A stretch of DNA of 64,000 nucleotides from Agrostemma githago (lineage: Eukaryota; Streptophyta; Magnoliopsida; Caryophyllales; Caryophyllaceae), in assembly GCA_958450325.1 (NCBI GenBank), contig OY288243.1:24458844-24522843 (forward strand). Reading direction: 5' to 3'. Below are positions 62,583 to 64,000 of the stretch, piece by piece. The translations under genes and the position numbers were made by a program. The notes below the pieces were generated by a model, which was not told where the DNA came from, did not search any database, and saw nothing but the letters and a program-made list of their open reading frames with translations. Position 1 is the stretch's first letter; each line of letters begins with the position of its first letter.

Positions 62583-64000
62583 CAAAGATCCGTCCCAAAG
62601 AGTAGTCCAGTGATTGTCAGAAACTATCTCGAAGAACTTCAAGGGACAAAGATCCGTCCCAAAGAGTAGTCCGAAGATAGTCAGAAACTATCTCGAAAAA
62701 AGTCCAAGGACAAAGATCGTATTCAGAAACTATCTCGAAGAAAGTCCACGGACAAAGATCCTACCCAAAGTGTAGTCCAGAGATAGTCAGAAACTATCTC
62801 GAAGAAAGTCCAGGGACAATGATCCGTCACATAGAGTAGTCCGGAGATAGTCAGAAACTATCTCGAAGAAAGTCCATGGACAAAGATCCGTCCGAAAGAG
62901 TAGTTCAGTGATTGTTAAAAACTATCTCGAAGAAATTCATGGGACGAAGATCCGTCACAAAGAGTAGTTCGAAGATAGTTAGAAACTATCTCGAAGAACG
63001 TCCAGGGACAAAGATTCGTCACAAAGAGTAGTCCGAAGATAGTCAGAAACTATCTCTAAGAACGTTCAGGGACAAAGATCCGTACCAAAGAGTAGTCCAG
63101 TGATAGTCGAAAACTATCTCGAAGAAAGTCCAGGGACAAAGATCCATCCCAAAGAGTAGTCCAGTAAATGTCAGAAACTATCTCGAAGAAATTAAAGGGA
63201 CAAAGATCCGTCACAAAGAGTAGTTCGAAGATAGTCAGAAACTATCTCGAAGAAAGTCCAGGGAAAAGATCCGTCCCAAAGAGTAGTCCAGAGATTGTCA
63301 GAAATTATCTCGAAGAAAGTCAAGGGACAAAGATCCTTCCCAAAGAGTAGTCCGGAGATGGTAAGAAACTATCTCGAAGAAAGTCCATGGACAAAGATTC
63401 GTCCCAAATAGTAGTCTAGAGATAGTCGGATATTATCTCGAAGAAAGTCCACGGACAAAGATCAGTCCCAAAGAGTGGTCCAGAGATAGTCTATAACTAT
63501 TTCGAATAAAGTCCACGGAGAAAGATCTGTCCCAAAGAGTAGTCCAGAGATAGTCGAAAACTATTTCGAAGAAAGTCCAAGGACAAAGATCCGTCCCAAA
63601 GAGTAGTCCAGCTATTGTCAGAAACTATCTCGAAGAACTTCAAGGGACAAAGATCCGTCCCAAAGAGTAGTCCGAAGATAGTCAGAAACTATCTCGAAGA
63701 AAGTCCAAGGACAAAGATCGTAGTCAGAAACTATCTCGAAGAAAGTCCACGGACAAAGATCCTACCCAAAGAGTAGTCCAGAGATAGTCAGAAACTATCT
63801 CGAAGAAAGTCCAGGGACAAAGATCCATCCCAAAGTGTAGTCCAGTAAATGTCAGAAACTATCTCGAAGAAATTAAAGGGACAAAGATCCGTCACAAAGA
63901 GTAGTTCGAAGATAGTCAGAAACTATCTCGAAGAAAGTCCAGGGAAAAGATCCGTCCCAAAGAGTACTCCAGAGATTGTCAGAAACTATCTCGAAGAAAG
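62583..64000. repeat. Mosaic HOR region at the right edge
   Basis: Y-Z-T-A-B-K-E-E'-C-D (63137)-E-F-G-H-W-X-Y-Z-T-A-D (about 63818)-E-F, cut by the window edge. T near 62711 has GATCGTATTCAG. The K here (TTCAGTGATTGTTAAAAAC, TTCATGGG) is the only K right of 43 kb. The D-to-D spacing of about 681 bp fits 11 monomers with one T and one F. Confidence 0.75.

Larger units (their letters stand above)
1..64000. repeat. Satellite DNA array, ~64-bp monomer, head to tail
   Basis: The full window is a tandem array of a 64-bp monomer, all copies in the same orientation and with no spacer. A typical copy contains, in order, GGGACAAAGATCCGTCCC, AAAGAGTAGTCCAGA, GATAGTCAGAAACTATC and TCGAAGAAAGTCCA. By hand count the consensus is about 45% G+C and strongly skewed on this strand (about 25 A against 10 T per monomer). 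Most copies are exactly 64 bp; 63-bp and 42-bp classes recur. No flanking unique DNA is seen at either end, so the array is larger than the window. Function cannot be read from the sequence; a structural role in heterochromatin or at a centromere is inference. Confidence 0.98.

Noticed and set aside
522..63350. Dozens of short open frames on both strands (60-88 codons)
   Set aside because: Each is a three-monomer phase effect: 64 mod 3 = 1, so each monomer is read in a new frame and TAG in GAGTAG or GATAG returns within about 192 bp. Many need a TTG start; the plus and minus frames overlap the same monomers; no ribosome-binding or promoter context is specific to them.
1..64000. CRISPR array
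   Set aside because: Repeats are directly contiguous with no unique spacers, and adjacent monomers are diverged versions of the same sequence.
1..64000. Gene for a giant repeat protein
   Set aside because: No frame stays open beyond 88 codons. A repeat protein would need a period divisible by three, and here it is 64.
1..64000. CENP-B box (TTCG, four bases, A, two bases, CGGG)
   Set aside because: TTCGAAGAAAG in W/X fits the left part, but the CGGG is replaced by TCCA at the required place. No full match was seen.
1..64000. Hammerhead-type self-cleaving satellite RNA
   Set aside because: The CTGATGA core with a paired GAAA was not seen on either strand; the GAAA strings present have no partner core.
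1..64000. Telomeric repeats or transposon-derived ends
   Set aside because: No short G-rich telomere repeat, terminal inverted repeat, long terminal repeat or transposase-like frame interrupts the array.
1..64000. Naming the source species from the monomer
   Set aside because: I do not recognise this monomer with confidence, and satellites are often species-specific. A satellite database or genome search would decide it.

Overview
The whole 64 kb is one uninterrupted satellite DNA array. It is built from a ~64-bp monomer repeated head to tail in a single orientation, about 1,000 times by length. No unique sequence, transposon, RNA gene, CRISPR array or credible protein gene is visible, and the array runs off both ends of the window. 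A long single-family satellite with several levels of higher-order repeat (HOR) points to a eukaryotic chromosome, most likely heterochromatin (pericentromeric, centromeric or a subtelomeric/knob block). The sequence does not let me name the taxon.

Monomers fall into recurrent diagnostic classes, which I label W, X, Y, Z, T, A, B, C, D, E, F, G, H, plus variants (E', Y'', D', I, Z2, J, K, L, M). The cleanest order is the 13-mer W-X-Y-Z-T-A-B-C-D-E-F-G-H at 1-809 (11 x 64 + one 42-bp T + one 63-bp F = 809 bp). Almost every other stretch can be read as this 13-mer with modules skipped, swapped or re-entered. Recurrent derived units are a 10-mer (639 bp), a 26-mer (1,618 bp), a 32-mer (2,002 bp), a 5-mer (320 bp) and a 2-mer (128 bp).

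Layout. 1-2.75 kb: 2,002-bp unit and part of a second copy. 2.5-3.8 kb: 639-bp units. 3.04-8.96 kb: 2,959-bp tandem duplication. 7.2-17.0 kb: 1,618-bp 26-mers with shorter derivatives. 15.8-23.9 kb: ~4.1-kb tandem duplication. 24.0-25.5 kb: 447-bp and 320-bp units. 25.7-30.8 kb: 2,532-bp duplication. 30.8-36.4 kb: 2,832-bp duplication. 36.4-38.5 kb: mosaic. 38.5-42.6 kb: 2,043-bp duplication with copies that look identical. 42.6-46.0 kb: mosaic. 46.0-48.4 kb: 1,169-bp duplication. 49.8-55.3 kb: 2,170-bp unit, about 2.5 copies. 54.3-58.1 kb: 1,894-bp duplication. 58.1-61.1 kb: relative of 53-55 kb and a 128-bp dimer duplication. 61.05-62.6 kb: 639-bp units again. 62.6-64.0 kb: mosaic.

The many short open frames (60-88 codons, many with TTG starts) follow from a 64-bp period: three monomers make 192 bp, or 64 codons, before an in-frame TAG returns. 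I treat none as a gene. The points of interest are the nested HOR architecture, two dyad symmetries in the monomer that the 42-bp variant loses, subfamilies confined to one half of the window, and very recent kilobase-scale amplification. All unit boundaries come from reading by eye. Many are ambiguous by tens of bases because homology is continuous across junctions.
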